64,000 bases of DNA, taken from positions 124,001 to 188,000 of the forward strand of contig NZ_CP039731.1 of assembly GCF_005155025.1 (NCBI RefSeq). The letters are read 5' to 3'. The position numbers were made by a program, and so were the translations under genes. The notes beneath the pieces were generated by a model. It was not told the origin of the DNA. It saw nothing but the letters and a program-made list of their open reading frames with translations, and did no database searches. This DNA is from Aquitalea aquatilis. Lineage in GTDB: Bacteria > Pseudomonadota > Gammaproteobacteria > Burkholderiales > Chromobacteriaceae. Position 1 is the first letter of the stretch, and every line of letters begins with the position of its first letter. This document shows positions 27,532 to 37,291 of the stretch, one piece after another.

Positions 27532-28377
27532 ATGACCGACTCCGACCTCCACGCCAAGCCTGCTGTCAGCGCCCGACTGATACGCCAGCGCTGTCCGGAT
27601 TTTCAGCCCAGAGCCGCCCTGATACTGGGCTCCGGGCTGGGTGGGCTGGCAGATGCCATCACTAATGGCCAGTGTTTTTCCTACGCCGAGCTACCTGGTT
27701 TTCCCGTCAGCAGCGTATCCGGACATGCCGGTGAATTGATTGCCGGTTGGCTGGATGGCTTGCCAGTGCTCTGTCTGAAAGGACGGGGACACTTCTATGA
27801 GGGACAGGGCATGGAGGTGATGCGCGACGCCGTCCGCTGCTGTCGCTTGCTGGGCTGTGAACTGCTGCTGGTCACCAATGCCGCCGGCTCCATGCGACGC
27901 GAGGTAGGGCCGGGACAATTGGTCGCCTTGAGCGACCATATCAACTTCATGCCGCAATCACCCTTGGTTGGCCGTAATGACGAAGCCTTTGGCCCGCGTT
28001 TTTTCAGTCTGGCCAATGCTTACGATCAGGATTTGCGCCAACGGCTGCAACAAATCGCTGCACGCTGCGAGATTCCGTTGGCCGAAGGTGTGTTTGCCGC
28101 GTATACCGGCCCCAACTTCGAGACACCGGCCGAAATCCGCATGATGCAGCTGCTGGGCTGCGATGTAGTGGGCATGTCGGTGGTGCCTGAAGTGATCGCC
28201 GCCCGCCACTGCGGTTTGAAGGTGCTGGCAGTGTCCGCCATCACCAATCATGCAGAAGGCTTGTCCGACACGCCGCTGTCACACGAGCAAACACTGCGTT
28301 GCGCGGCGCAGGCTTCACGCGACTTCATCCGCCTGTTACACGCCTTCTGTGCCGATCTGGCTGGCGATGCGACCTGA
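27532..28377 (+). CDS. Purine nucleoside phosphorylase (PNP-II/XapA-like)
   Basis: A 281-residue trimeric-type purine nucleoside phosphorylase that cleaves inosine, guanosine or xanthosine with phosphate. Conserved blocks are LILGSGLGGLAD (phosphate loop), GRGHFYEG, TNAAGSM, GPNFETPAEIRM and SAITNHAEG. ATG 27532 has AGGA upstream; the long upstream frame crosses the regulatory region and is rejected. An MFS transporter follows after 25 bases and a broken LysR gene is divergent, matching the xapABR pattern for nucleoside salvage. Confidence 0.9.
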   Translation: MTDSDLHAKPAVSARLIRQRCPDFQPRAALILGSGLGGLADAITNGQCFSYAELPGFPVSSVSGHAGELIAGWLDGLPVLCLKGRGHFYEGQGMEVMRDAVRCCRLLGCELLLVTNAAGSMRREVGPGQLVALSDHINFMPQSPLVGRNDEAFGPRFFSLANAYDQDLRQRLQQIAARCEIPLAEGVFAAYTGPNFETPAEIRMMQLLGCDVVGMSVVPEVIAARHCGLKVLAVSAITNHAEGLSDTPLSHEQTLRCAAQASRDFIRLLHAFCADLAGDAT

Positions 28378-28402
28378 CACTTTTTGCGCCAAGGAGTCTG
28401 CA

Positions 28403-29632
28403 ATGGAAAAAAACACCAAGCGTTTGCGTATGAATATGGTGGCCTGGCTCAGTTATTTCTTTACCGGTGCCCTGGTGTCCACCCTGGGGCTGGTCATTGG
28501 TCCGGTGTCGACGGCATTTGGCAAGGACCCAGGCTTTATCGGCCAGATTTTTACCCTGATGAATCTGGGGCTGTTTCTGCCCATTCTGCTCAGTGGCATA
28601 CTGATGCGCCGTTTTGGGCTGGGCCGACTGCTCATTGCCGGCTCCATCATCACCTTGCTCACCTGTGCCGCCCTCTTTCTGCAACCGACACTGCTGATGT
28701 TCAGCATTGGCGTCACCATGATCGGCGCCACCGCCGGCATCATGATGGCCATCGGCAGCTATCTGGTCGTGCGTATCAACGAAGACCCCAAGCTACGCTC
28801 GGCCAACCTCATTTTTACCGACCTGTTCTTCGCCCTGGCTGGCGTCACGCTGTCAGTGGTACTGGGCTATCTGTTCCGCCTGGGCGCCAACTGGCTGACC
28901 ATGTACGCCATCATGGGCATGCTGGCCATGCTGATGATTCTGCTCTGCCTGGGGCAGCCCTTTCCCAGCATGCCCAAGCAGGACGCACCGCTAGCAAGCA
29001 CCGCAGAAAATCCGCGCTGGGGCGCTGCAGCATGGCTGCTCTGCTGTGCGCTGTTCGCCTTTTTATTGGCCGAGCCCATTTTCACCATGTGGCTGCCCAG
29101 TTGGCTCAAGCAGCAGTTTGCCCTGGGTGAATTGAACGCAGCGTATTACATCACCACCTACTGGACGGTGAAATCCATTGGCCTGTTCATTAACCAGTTC
29201 ACCGTACGCTTTGTGCAATTGCGTACTTATCTGCTGCTCTCGACCTTGGGTGGCATGATCAGCCTGGGCATCGCCTGCAATAGCCAGAGCCCTGGGCTGA
29301 TTCTGCTGTGTGCCGGCCTGTTCGGCTTCTGCAATTCAGGCTTGTTCTCCGGCCTGATGAGCTATGGCAGCCTGCAAGTCAAGAACTCGCCGCCCACCCT
29401 GACCTCGGCCTTGCTGACCATAGGCACGATGGGAACCCTGCGGTTCTCCTCCGTGTCATCTTTTGCTTACAGTCGCTTCGGCCTGTACTGGGCGCTGAAC
29501 AGTTCCACCCTGGCCTATGGACTGCTGCTAGTGCTGCTGATGCTGGCCAGCCTACTCAGCCGTGCAGAACGGTTGCATCTGGTGCCACGACAAGAGGACA
29601 TGCCTGCCACACCACGCAGCAGCCACTCCTAA
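28403..29632 (+). CDS. MFS transporter, TsgA-like
   Basis: A 409-residue major facilitator with twelve predicted helices, most like the TsgA group. The first cytoplasmic loop has LMRRFGLGRLL in the MFS-signature position. An AAGGAG site precedes the ATG. It follows the purine phosphorylase gene in the same operon, so import of nucleosides or purines is a reasonable guess, though TsgA substrates are not established. Confidence 0.8.
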   Translation: MEKNTKRLRMNMVAWLSYFFTGALVSTLGLVIGPVSTAFGKDPGFIGQIFTLMNLGLFLPILLSGILMRRFGLGRLLIAGSIITLLTCAALFLQPTLLMFSIGVTMIGATAGIMMAIGSYLVVRINEDPKLRSANLIFTDLFFALAGVTLSVVLGYLFRLGANWLTMYAIMGMLAMLMILLCLGQPFPSMPKQDAPLASTAENPRWGAAAWLLCCALFAFLLAEPIFTMWLPSWLKQQFALGELNAAYYITTYWTVKSIGLFINQFTVRFVQLRTYLLLSTLGGMISLGIACNSQSPGLILLCAGLFGFCNSGLFSGLMSYGSLQVKNSPPTLTSALLTIGTMGTLRFSSVSSFAYSRFGLYWALNSSTLAYGLLLVLLMLASLLSRAERLHLVPRQEDMPATPRSSHS

Positions 29633-29675
29633 GTGGCGCAGGCCAGATGGCGGACTGCATCTGGCCTGACTGGCA

Positions 29676-30641
29676 TCACAAATCCAGCACAATGCGCTCG
29701 CCGCGGGCGCGCGATACACAGATCAGCAGGCTTTGCTGGGCGGCCTTTTCTTCTTCACTCAGGTATTGGTCGCGGTGCTCGGCCTCACCTTGCACAATGG
29801 CCACTTCACAGGTGCCGCACACGCCCTCGCGGCACAGGCAATCCACGGCGGCCGAACCATCCTGCTCAATGGCTTGCAGAATGGTTTGCGCTGCCTCCAC
29901 CCGGATTTCCCGCCCGGAGCGGGCCAGCACCACGGTAAATGCCTCTCCGCTTTGCGTACTGGCGGCAAACTGCTCCCAATGCAGGCGAGCTGGCGCTATG
30001 CCCTGCGCTGCTCCTGCCGCCTTCACGGCCTCAATCAGCGATACCGGTCCGCAGACATAGATATGATCCTGCTCGGCCAGTTGTGCCAGCAAGCTGGCGA
30101 CATTGCACTGCTCGCCTCGGGCAGCATCATGGAAATGACAGTGAGCGCCGTAACGCGCCGCCAGTTCATCGACAAAGGCCGCTTGCTCGCGACTACGAAA
30201 AGCGTAATGCAGTTCAAATGCAGCGCCGCTGGTCTGCAGTTCCTCCATCTGCGACATGAAGGGCGTAATGCCGATGCCGCCGGCAATCAGGATGTGACGC
30301 CCCGATATGGCATGCAGCGGGAATAAATTGTTGGGCGGAGATATCTGCAAGATGTCCCCCACCGCCACATGCTCGTGCATGAAAGCCGAGCCGCCACGCG
30401 AGGCCTCTTCCCGCCGCACGGCAATCTGGTACTGCTGCAGCTGAAAAGGCGAGCTGAGCAGCGAATAGGCATTATGGATAAGGCCGCTGGCGGTGGGCAT
30501 TCGTACAATGATGTGGCTGCCACCACTAAAGGACGGCAGTTGACCGCCATCCTGCGCCTGCAAGGTGAAGCGTTTGATCAAGGGGCTGGCTTGCTCGATC
30601 CGCACCACGCGGACGGCAATATTCGGGGTCTGTAGGCTCAT
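29676..30641 (-). CDS. cntB: Carnitine monooxygenase reductase CntB (YeaX-like)
   Basis: Electron-transfer partner of CntA, 321 residues with three domains: FMN/ferredoxin-reductase barrel (about 8-105; NAYSLLSSP), NAD-binding domain (115-225; IAGGIGITPFMS, CGP) and a C-terminal plant-type [2Fe-2S] ferredoxin domain with Cys270, Cys275, Cys278 and Cys308. This order defines the phthalate-dioxygenase-reductase/YeaX type. It is last in the minus-strand carnitine operon, 44 bases after the aldehyde dehydrogenase gene; its ribosome site is weak. Confidence 0.92.
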   Translation of the reverse strand: MSLQTPNIAVRVVRIEQASPLIKRFTLQAQDGGQLPSFSGGSHIIVRMPTASGLIHNAYSLLSSPFQLQQYQIAVRREEASRGGSAFMHEHVAVGDILQISPPNNLFPLHAISGRHILIAGGIGITPFMSQMEELQTSGAAFELHYAFRSREQAAFVDELAARYGAHCHFHDAARGEQCNVASLLAQLAEQDHIYVCGPVSLIEAVKAAGAAQGIAPARLHWEQFAASTQSGEAFTVVLARSGREIRVEAAQTILQAIEQDGSAAVDCLCREGVCGTCEVAIVQGEAEHRDQYLSEEEKAAQQSLLICVSRARGERIVLDL

Positions 30642-30685
30642 GTCGCTTCATGCTCGAGGTTGACTGGAGAAACAGGCAGCGGCGC

Positions 30686-32134
30686 TCAGCACGCCATGCA
30701 CAGATATTTGGACTCAAGATAGTCATCAATGCCGTAGCGGGAGCCCTCACGCCCCAGGCCGGACTGTTTGATGCCGCCAAAGGGGGCCACCTCATTGGAC
30801 ACCATGCCGGTATTGATGCCGACAATGCCGTACTCCAGCTGCCGCGCCACGCGCCACACCCTGGCAATATCCCGGCTGTAGAAGTAGGCGGCCAGGCCAT
30901 AGATGGTGGCATTGGCCAGCGCGACGACCTCCTCGTCGCTAGCAAACGGCATGACCGGTGCCAGCGGACCGAAAATTTCCTCCTCGAGCAGACGCATGCC
31001 CGGCTTTACATCGGCAATGACGGTAGGAGGAAAATACTGCGGACCGGCAGCCAGGCTGCGCCCGCCGGTCAGCAAGCGGGCTCCACCCTGTAGCGCGTCG
31101 TCCAGCAGGGATTGCACCTTGCTGACGGCTCGGGCAGAAATCAATGGGCCGACCTCGGTTGCCTCGGCAAAACCATTCCCTACCCGTAACTCGGCGACGC
31201 GGGCGCAGAAGCGCTCCAGAAAGCTGGCATACACGGACTGGTGAACATAAAAGCGGTTGACGCAGACACAGGTCTGGCCTGCGTTGCGGTATTTGGCCTG
31301 GATGGCCCCTTCCACCGCAGCATCCAGATCGGCATCGTCAAACACGATGAACGGCGCATTGCCACCCAGCTCCAGCGAGACTTTCTTGATGGTGCCGGCA
31401 CACTGCTCCATCAGCAGCCTGCCTATCGGCGTGGAGCCGGTGAAACTGAGCTTGCGCACCAGCGGGTGAGTGCTGAGTTGCCAGCCGATGGCCTGGGCAT
31501 CCCCGGTAACGATATTGAACACACCGGGCGGAATACCGGCGCGGTCGGCCAGTTCCGCCAGCGCCAGTGCCGACAACGGGGTTTCATTGGCCGGTTTGAT
31601 GACGATGGTACAGCCGGCAGCCAAGGCTGGCGCCGCCTTGCGGGTAATCATGGCGGCGGGGAAATTCCACGGTGTGATGGCAGCGCATACGCCGATCGGC
31701 TCGCGCATCACCAGTAGTTCCTGGTCCTTGCGGGGCGAGGGAATCACGTCGCCATACAAGCGCTTGGCTTCTTCGGCAAACCATTCGACAAATGAAGCGG
31801 CGTAGCGGATTTCACCCCGCGACTCCGCCAACGGTTTGCCCTGCTCCCAGGTCATCAGCCGGGCCAGGTCTTCCTCGTGCTGCTCCAGCAGGAAAAACCA
31901 CTGGCGCAGCAGCCGGGCACGTTCTTTTGCGGTCAGGTCGCGCCAGGCCGGCAGGGCCGCATTGGCAGCCTCAATGGCACGGATGGTTTCCTGCTCGGCC
32001 ATCAGCGGCACCGTGGCGATGGCAATATTGCTTGCGGGGTCGAGCACAGTCAGCGTGGCGGCAGAGTCCGCCCTGCACCACTGGCCATTGATATACGCTT
32101 GCTGTCGGAACAGCAGGGGGTCTTGCAATTTCAT
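30686..32134 (-). CDS. NAD(P)-dependent aldehyde dehydrogenase, probable malic semialdehyde dehydrogenase
   Basis: A 482-residue aldehyde dehydrogenase closest to the succinate-semialdehyde dehydrogenase (GabD) group. The catalytic Glu lies in LELGGNAPF and the nucleophile Cys in NAGQTCVCVNRFYV. TPWNFPAAMITRK and FTGSTPIGRLL bind the cofactor. It lies between cntA and cntB, and the aldehyde released by CntA from carnitine is malic semialdehyde, a hydroxylated analogue of succinic semialdehyde. The specific substrate is therefore inferred from context. A GGAG site is present, and no gabT is adjacent. Confidence 0.88.
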   Translation of the reverse strand: MKLQDPLLFRQQAYINGQWCRADSAATLTVLDPASNIAIATVPLMAEQETIRAIEAANAALPAWRDLTAKERARLLRQWFFLLEQHEEDLARLMTWEQGKPLAESRGEIRYAASFVEWFAEEAKRLYGDVIPSPRKDQELLVMREPIGVCAAITPWNFPAAMITRKAAPALAAGCTIVIKPANETPLSALALAELADRAGIPPGVFNIVTGDAQAIGWQLSTHPLVRKLSFTGSTPIGRLLMEQCAGTIKKVSLELGGNAPFIVFDDADLDAAVEGAIQAKYRNAGQTCVCVNRFYVHQSVYASFLERFCARVAELRVGNGFAEATEVGPLISARAVSKVQSLLDDALQGGARLLTGGRSLAAGPQYFPPTVIADVKPGMRLLEEEIFGPLAPVMPFASDEEVVALANATIYGLAAYFYSRDIARVWRVARQLEYGIVGINTGMVSNEVAPFGGIKQSGLGREGSRYGIDDYLESKYLCMAC

Positions 32135-32188
32135 CGGATACTCCGCAAAAGCGGCAGCTACCGGTAACCGGCAGCGCCGCAGGTGGAA

Positions 32189-33307
32189 TCAGTCCTGGTG
32201 CTGGCGTGCCACCAACTGGTGGAAATGGGCAATGCCGTGCTCACTGATGCCGCTGCGCTGGCGGTCTGTCATGATGCGGCCCTGACCACGGTAACCACGG
32301 GACTTCAGTCCGCACTGCACGCTTTCCACCAGCCGCAGGTCTTCCGGCCGGAACACGGTGCGATACCACTCCACCAGTGCCTGCTGCTCAGCAGTCAGTT
32401 CCTTGTTGCGGAAATAGATGTCGTAGTGCTGCAAGGTGGTCTCGGCATCCACCGGGTATTCATAGATAACCGTCATGAAGTCGGCACCGGGCGGTACGTT
32501 GAACATGGTGCAAGGCCAGGCCCAGTAGCCGCTGAAGCTGGGGTCCTTGACCGAGGGGTCGATCTTGAAAGATTTTTCGGAGGATCTGGCAAGACCAAAC
32601 TGCAGTGTCCAGTTGCCCTGCAGGGTATGCGTGTATTTGTCTACCTGTACCGAGTCGGCAAAGCCCGGGTGGGCTGGCGCACAGTGGTAACACTCCAGAT
32701 AGTTGTCGACGATGATTTTCCAGTTGGCTGGCGTGGCAGTCACAAAGCGTGCAGCCAGATGCAGCTGGTCGATCACCGGACATGCCGCGCGCAAGCTCTC
32801 GGCCAGACCGGGTAGTTGCGCCTCCACCGGGCCGGCAGCCAGATTCATATTGATGAACACAAAGCCGGCATACTCCTCCACCTTGAGCGCCGACAGGCTT
32901 GCCTTGTCCGGGTCGAAATCGACCACGTTTTCACAATTGCGGGCATGCCCCAGCTGGCCGTCCAGCTTGAAGGTCCAGGCATGGTAGGGACAGGTAATCA
33001 CGTTCTTGGCGCGACCACTGCCTTGCAGCAGCTGGTGACCACGATGGGGGCAGACATTGTAAAAGCTGCGCAATACGCCATCCCGGCCACGCACCACAAT
33101 GATGCTTTCACCGGCAACATCACGCGTGATGTAGTCGTTGGATTCGGCCAGTTCACTGCCATGCGCTACGCAAATCCAGCTATGGGCGAAAATCTTCTCC
33201 TTCTCAAACTGATAGACCCTATCCGAGGTGTAATACTCGGCCGGCAAGGTCCAGGCACGCTCGTGATCGGCACAGAAATCCGGGCTCAATCTGGTGTAGT
33301 CATTCAT
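32189..33307 (-). CDS. cntA: Carnitine monooxygenase oxygenase subunit CntA (YeaW)
   Basis: Rieske oxygenase that splits L-carnitine into trimethylamine and malic semialdehyde. The 372-residue protein has the Rieske ligands Cys86, His88, Cys106 and His109 and the mononuclear-iron histidines His208 and His213. Crucially Glu205 stands in DNYLECYHC: this Glu, instead of the bridging Asp of most Rieske oxygenases, is the hallmark of CntA. The C-terminus QRSGISEHGIAHFH also matches CntA. AGAGGAG lies 6 bases before the ATG. Its neighbours provide transport, reductase and aldehyde oxidation. Confidence 0.96.
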   Translation of the reverse strand: MNDYTRLSPDFCADHERAWTLPAEYYTSDRVYQFEKEKIFAHSWICVAHGSELAESNDYITRDVAGESIIVVRGRDGVLRSFYNVCPHRGHQLLQGSGRAKNVITCPYHAWTFKLDGQLGHARNCENVVDFDPDKASLSALKVEEYAGFVFINMNLAAGPVEAQLPGLAESLRAACPVIDQLHLAARFVTATPANWKIIVDNYLECYHCAPAHPGFADSVQVDKYTHTLQGNWTLQFGLARSSEKSFKIDPSVKDPSFSGYWAWPCTMFNVPPGADFMTVIYEYPVDAETTLQHYDIYFRNKELTAEQQALVEWYRTVFRPEDLRLVESVQCGLKSRGYRGQGRIMTDRQRSGISEHGIAHFHQLVARQHQD

Positions 33308-33446
33308 GGGGTTCTCCTCTGCTTGGGGTCGTCACAGGGCTGCGAATGCCTGCCCTTTTCTTGTTCGGTCATGCCTGACGAATAAGGATGGCAAGGCCGG
33401 GGGAAAATCGCGCAGCGCCACATACCATGCCGGTGCGCAACAGATG

Positions 33447-34412
33447 TCATGTCTGGCCAGCCAACATGCGACAAATGGCCGCGACCAGCGCACGGTACAT
33501 GCGGGCTGTCTCCATGCCCTGCGGCCAAAAGCGCAGGCATCCATGCAGCAACCCACGACCGACATGGCATTCAGCTGCAACGCCATTCGCCTGCAGGCGC
33601 TGGGCATAGCACAGGCCATCGTCACGAAGCGGGTCGTACTCCGCCACTGCGACAAAGGCCGGCGGCAAACCTTGCAGATTGGCCGCCACCAACGGTGCCA
33701 GGCGCTCATCGGCATGCATGGCCGGATCCGGCGCGTACTGCGCAAGGTAATAGGCCATGTCCTTGCGACTGAGCAGCGGGGCATCGGCATGTTCGCTGGC
33801 CGCTGGCTCTGTCGGTACTGCCGCCAGTGCGGGGTAGATCAGCGCCTGCCCGCACAAAGGTGGGCCTGGCTTGCCACGTGCAGCCAGGCAGAGTGCGGCA
33901 GCCAGATTGCCACCCGCGCTGTCACCGGCGACCACGACACGGGCGGGGTTGATACCCAGTGTCAGGCCAGCCATGCGCAGCATGTCCCACACCGCCAGGC
34001 AATCCTCGAAAGCGGCAGGAAAGACATGCTCCGGAGCCAGGCGGTAATCGACCACCAGTACGGCTGCAGCACATTCCTGCGCCAGCGGTGCCGCGATAAA
34101 GGCATGTGAATCCAGACCACCCAGCATCCAGCCGCCACCATGCAAATACAGTACACAGGGCCAACCGGCTGGCGGCATGGCCGCAGCTGGGCGGTACAAG
34201 CGCAGCGGGATATGTCGTCCGGCCACCGGCAGAACATGGTCCTCAAGCTGCAGCCCATCCGGCAGCGGCGGGGTGAAGTAACGACACAGGGCATCGTAGG
34301 CCACACGCATTTCGGACAGGCTGTCATCAGCGGGTAGAAACAAGGCGCTCTGATTGACAAAAGACTGCATTTCCGCAGAAAGCTGATAAGCACTCGCCAT
34401 GGCCGAACTCAT
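33447..34412 (-). CDS. HSL-family alpha/beta-hydrolase, possible acylcarnitine esterase
   Basis: A 321-residue esterase of the hormone-sensitive-lipase family. The oxyanion motif is HGGG (91-94), the nucleophile Ser165 lies in GDSAGG, and the triad is completed by Asp260 ([10 protein letters not shown]) and His290 (LLHGCL). Its ATG overlaps the BCCT transporter stop (ATGA), so both are translated together, and cntA follows after 139 bases. E. coli yeaUVWX has no such gene. In this setting hydrolysis of O-acylcarnitines to carnitine is the most economical role, but this is inference. Confidence 0.85.
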   Translation of the reverse strand: MSSAMASAYQLSAEMQSFVNQSALFLPADDSLSEMRVAYDALCRYFTPPLPDGLQLEDHVLPVAGRHIPLRLYRPAAAMPPAGWPCVLYLHGGGWMLGGLDSHAFIAAPLAQECAAAVLVVDYRLAPEHVFPAAFEDCLAVWDMLRMAGLTLGINPARVVVAGDSAGGNLAAALCLAARGKPGPPLCGQALIYPALAAVPTEPAASEHADAPLLSRKDMAYYLAQYAPDPAMHADERLAPLVAANLQGLPPAFVAVAEYDPLRDDGLCYAQRLQANGVAAECHVGRGLLHGCLRFWPQGMETARMYRALVAAICRMLAGQT

Positions 34413-35983
34413 GAGCTGGACTGGTTGCTGGTCACCACCGCGGGCGGCTGCTCGCCAACCTGATGTGCAGGAACATCGCCATAATCTTCACGCAGCCACT
34501 TGAGCAGGCCGTACACCATGACCAGGGTGATCAGGGCAAAGGGAATGGCCGTCACAATCACCGTGGTCTTCATGGTATTGAGTGGTGCCTTGGCAAAAAT
34601 CATCGCCAGCGGCACCAGCGTCAGCATCACGCACCAGAACAGGCGATCGGCAGGAGAGGGGTCTTCACCTTCGGCCAGATTGCGGGTGCAGGTAGCCGAT
34701 ACCGCATAGCCCACGGCATCCATGTGAGCGGCCAGAAATATCGCCATGACCGCCAGGAAAAATGCGATGACCCAACGCCCGGCCGGCAGCAAATCCAGCA
34801 ACTGGCCAATCGCCACCTCACCGCCCTGCTCGCTCAGCACTTGCGGCACATTGATCAGACCGCTGATAAAACTGTGCACGCTGTAGCTTTCCAGTACGCC
34901 GTAGACACACCAGATGCCGGCACAGCCTCCTACCACCATGGCCACCAGCACTTCACGGATGGTGCGGCCACGCGAAATACGGGTGACAAACAGTGCCACC
35001 CCTGGGGCATAGGAAATCCACCATAGCCAGTAGAACACCGTCCATTCGCGAGTGAACTTGCCATCGCCCATCGGATCGGTGAACAGACTCATGTCGACAA
35101 AGCTGCTCAACATCAGTCCCAGGCTGGATAGCGCATTGCTGGTAATAAACTGCGTGGGGCCCAGCAAATAGATGTAGCCAGCCAGCACCACCACACCCCA
35201 GCACACCATCTGGCTCAGACGCTTCATGCCGCCATCCATGCCCACCCAGGAAGACAAGGTAAACAGCACGGATACCGCCAGAATGATGATCAGCTGCGTG
35301 GTGAAGCTATCGGGAATGCCTGTCAGGATCGACAGCAATCGGGCAAAGGTAATGGCCGTAAGCACCAGCGAGATAGTCAGTGCCCCGAACATGCACAGCA
35401 TGAACAGCAGATCCACCAATCGCCCCAAGGCTCCATCAGGCTTGCGGCCGGTGATGGCACCGATAATCGCCGCCAGACTCAGACCCTTGTTCTTGCGTAC
35501 GTGAAAGTGATAGCACATGGCCACCGCCCCCAGCGCATACATGGCCCAGGCGCTCAGGCCGGAATGAAAGAACGAGTAGGCCACACTGTATTTCAGTGCC
35601 TGCGGCGAGGATGGCGGCAAATTGAGACCTGGCGTCTGGTAGTAATACGCCCAGTCCAGAAAACCCCAATACAGCGTGGACGAGCCCAGCCCGGACATGA
35701 TGAACATGAAAATCCATGTTGACGTTGAGTAGTCCGGCCCGCCCTCCCCCAGCCGAATCTGACCGTACTTGCTCAGGCCCAGCCAGATGACAAACAACAC
35801 GGCAAAAAAGGCAAACAACAAAATGGGCGAGGCAAATACTGTGGTACACCAGTACATCAGCTGGTTGGCCATCGCGACCGATGCCTTGGGCATCGCGATC
35901 ATGACAAAGACCAGCGCAAACACAATCAACAGGCTGACCACTGCCAGCGGAATATCACGCCGGCCTTGCTTGGAGGTTTGCAT
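34409..35983 (-). CDS. BCCT family transporter (YeaV/CaiT-like), probable carnitine importer
   Basis: A 524-residue betaine/choline/carnitine transporter with twelve helices. The substrate-site region [15 protein letters not shown], followed by [13 protein letters not shown], is the BCCT Trp-box. The helix-3 motif is [12 protein letters not shown], lacking the GMGIG of sodium-coupled BetP and closer to the CaiT/YeaV type. A GGAGAAAAC site precedes the ATG. It lies between dmlA and the esterase gene, matching E. coli yeaV between yeaU and yeaW. The substrate is therefore probably carnitine or a close relative. Confidence 0.92.
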   Translation of the reverse strand: MQTSKQGRRDIPLAVVSLLIVFALVFVMIAMPKASVAMANQLMYWCTTVFASPILLFAFFAVLFVIWLGLSKYGQIRLGEGGPDYSTSTWIFMFIMSGLGSSTLYWGFLDWAYYYQTPGLNLPPSSPQALKYSVAYSFFHSGLSAWAMYALGAVAMCYHFHVRKNKGLSLAAIIGAITGRKPDGALGRLVDLLFMLCMFGALTISLVLTAITFARLLSILTGIPDSFTTQLIIILAVSVLFTLSSWVGMDGGMKRLSQMVCWGVVVLAGYIYLLGPTQFITSNALSSLGLMLSSFVDMSLFTDPMGDGKFTREWTVFYWLWWISYAPGVALFVTRISRGRTIREVLVAMVVGGCAGIWCVYGVLESYSVHSFISGLINVPQVLSEQGGEVAIGQLLDLLPAGRWVIAFFLAVMAIFLAAHMDAVGYAVSATCTRNLAEGEDPSPADRLFWCVMLTLVPLAMIFAKAPLNTMKTTVIVTAIPFALITLVMVYGLLKWLREDYGDVPAHQVGEQPPAVVTSNQSSS

Positions 35984-36077
35984 GTTTTCTCCTTGTATCC
36001 TTGGCCCAGCAGCTGCCGGGGAATAGCTGCTGGCAGCCGCCGCAATGTAGCGGACCGGTCTGCCAGCAGTCTCTGGA

Positions 36078-37181
36078 CTAAGCCGTCACCGCCAACGGCG
36101 CATGTGCGACCACCGCCGCAATGGCTTGGCCCAGCTCGGTGGTCGTGGCCTTGCCGCCAAGATCGGCGGTCAGCGGCCCGGTAAGCAGTACAGACTCGAT
36201 GGCCTGCATGATGGCATCGTGCGCAGCGCGACAAGGCCCCTGGCTGTGGCCAAGAAAATCCAGCATCAGTGCGCCAGACCAGATCATGGCAATGGGGTTG
36301 GCGATGTTTTTGCCGAAAATGTCCGGGGCGGAACCATGCACCGGTTCAAACAGGGAGGGGAAACGACGCTCGGGGTTGAGATTGGCCGACGCCGCCAGGC
36401 CAATGGTGCCGGTGCAAGCCGGGCCCAGGTCGGAAAGGATGTCGCCAAACAGATTGGACGCCACCACCACATCGAAACGGTCCGGCTGCAATACAAAGCG
36501 TGCCGCCAGAATATCCACATGCTGCCGTTCCCATTGCACGTCCGGGTAGTGCTGTGCCACCGCGGCCACGCGCTCATCCCAATACGGCATGCTCACGGCG
36601 ATTCCATTGGACTTGGTCGCAGCAGTCAGCTTTTTGCGTGGCCGGCTTTGTGCCAGGGTAAAAGCGTGATGCAGGATGCGATCGACACCATGGCGGGTAA
36701 AGATCGATTGCTGCAGCACCAGCTCGCGCTCTGTCCCTTCGAACATGCGGCCACCAACAGCCGAGTACTCACCCTCGGTATTCTCCCGCACCACCAGAAA
36801 ATCGATATCACCCGGCTGGCGATTGGCCAGCGGGCAGGAAACGCCAGGCAGCAAACGCACGGGCCGCAGATTGACGTATTGGTCGAACTCGCGGCGGAAC
36901 TTCAACAGCGAGCCCCACAGCGACACATGATCGGCCACTTTGTCCGGCATGCCGACAGCCCCGAAATAGATGGCATCAAAACCCTGCAGGGTGTCGAACC
37001 AGTTGTCCGGCATCATCTGGCCGTGCTGCAGGTAGTAGTCACAGCTGGCCCAGTCAAACCGGGTAACCGACAAATCGATATCAAAGCGCCTGGCAGCCGC
37101 CTCCAGCACCCGCAAGCCTTCCGGTAGCACTTCCTGCCCGATGCCATCGCCCGCGATGGCCGCAATCCTGTAAGCCCGCAT
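36078..37181 (-). CDS. dmlA: D-malate dehydrogenase (decarboxylating), DmlA/tartrate dehydrogenase family
   Basis: Oxidises D-malate to pyruvate and CO2 with NAD. The 367-residue beta-decarboxylating dehydrogenase has AGDGIGQEV at the N-terminus, [13 protein letters not shown], the metal-binding [11 protein letters not shown] and [18 protein letters not shown], as in DmlA and tartrate dehydrogenase. ATG 37181 has GGAGGG upstream; a longer frame to 37385 crosses the divergent promoter and is rejected. First gene of the carnitine operon. L-carnitine cleavage and aldehyde oxidation would give D-malate, its substrate. Confidence 0.92.
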   Translation of the reverse strand: MRAYRIAAIAGDGIGQEVLPEGLRVLEAAARRFDIDLSVTRFDWASCDYYLQHGQMMPDNWFDTLQGFDAIYFGAVGMPDKVADHVSLWGSLLKFRREFDQYVNLRPVRLLPGVSCPLANRQPGDIDFLVVRENTEGEYSAVGGRMFEGTERELVLQQSIFTRHGVDRILHHAFTLAQSRPRKKLTAATKSNGIAVSMPYWDERVAAVAQHYPDVQWERQHVDILAARFVLQPDRFDVVVASNLFGDILSDLGPACTGTIGLAASANLNPERRFPSLFEPVHGSAPDIFGKNIANPIAMIWSGALMLDFLGHSQGPCRAAHDAIMQAIESVLLTGPLTADLGGKATTTELGQAIAAVVAHAPLAVTA

Positions 37182-37247
37182 CCTGCCCTCCTCTGTTCTT
37201 TCGTCATAATGACCTTGTACTTCGAGGCCTAGCATGGCGGAAAACAA

Positions 37248-37264
37248 AGCCCGGATAATGGGCT
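37248..37264 (+). promoter_or_regulatory. Possible operator in the dmlA/lysR divergent spacer
   Basis: AGCCC-N7-GGGCT is an inverted repeat in the 110-base spacer, 28 bases before the LysR start. LysR regulators usually bind such sites between themselves and their target. The match is short and could be chance. Confidence 0.25.
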
Positions 37265-37291
37265 GGTCCGTGCATACAGAAGACACGAAAC

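Noticed and set aside
30686-32134. Reading the aldehyde dehydrogenase as a GABA-pathway GabD
   Set aside because: No gabT or GABA permease is adjacent, and it lies between cntA and cntB, whose aldehyde product it can take.
32189-33307. Reading the Rieske oxygenase as a generic aromatic dioxygenase or choline monooxygenase
   Set aside because: Glu205 in place of the bridging Asp, the CntA-type C-terminus and the yeaTUVWX neighbourhood point to carnitine monooxygenase.
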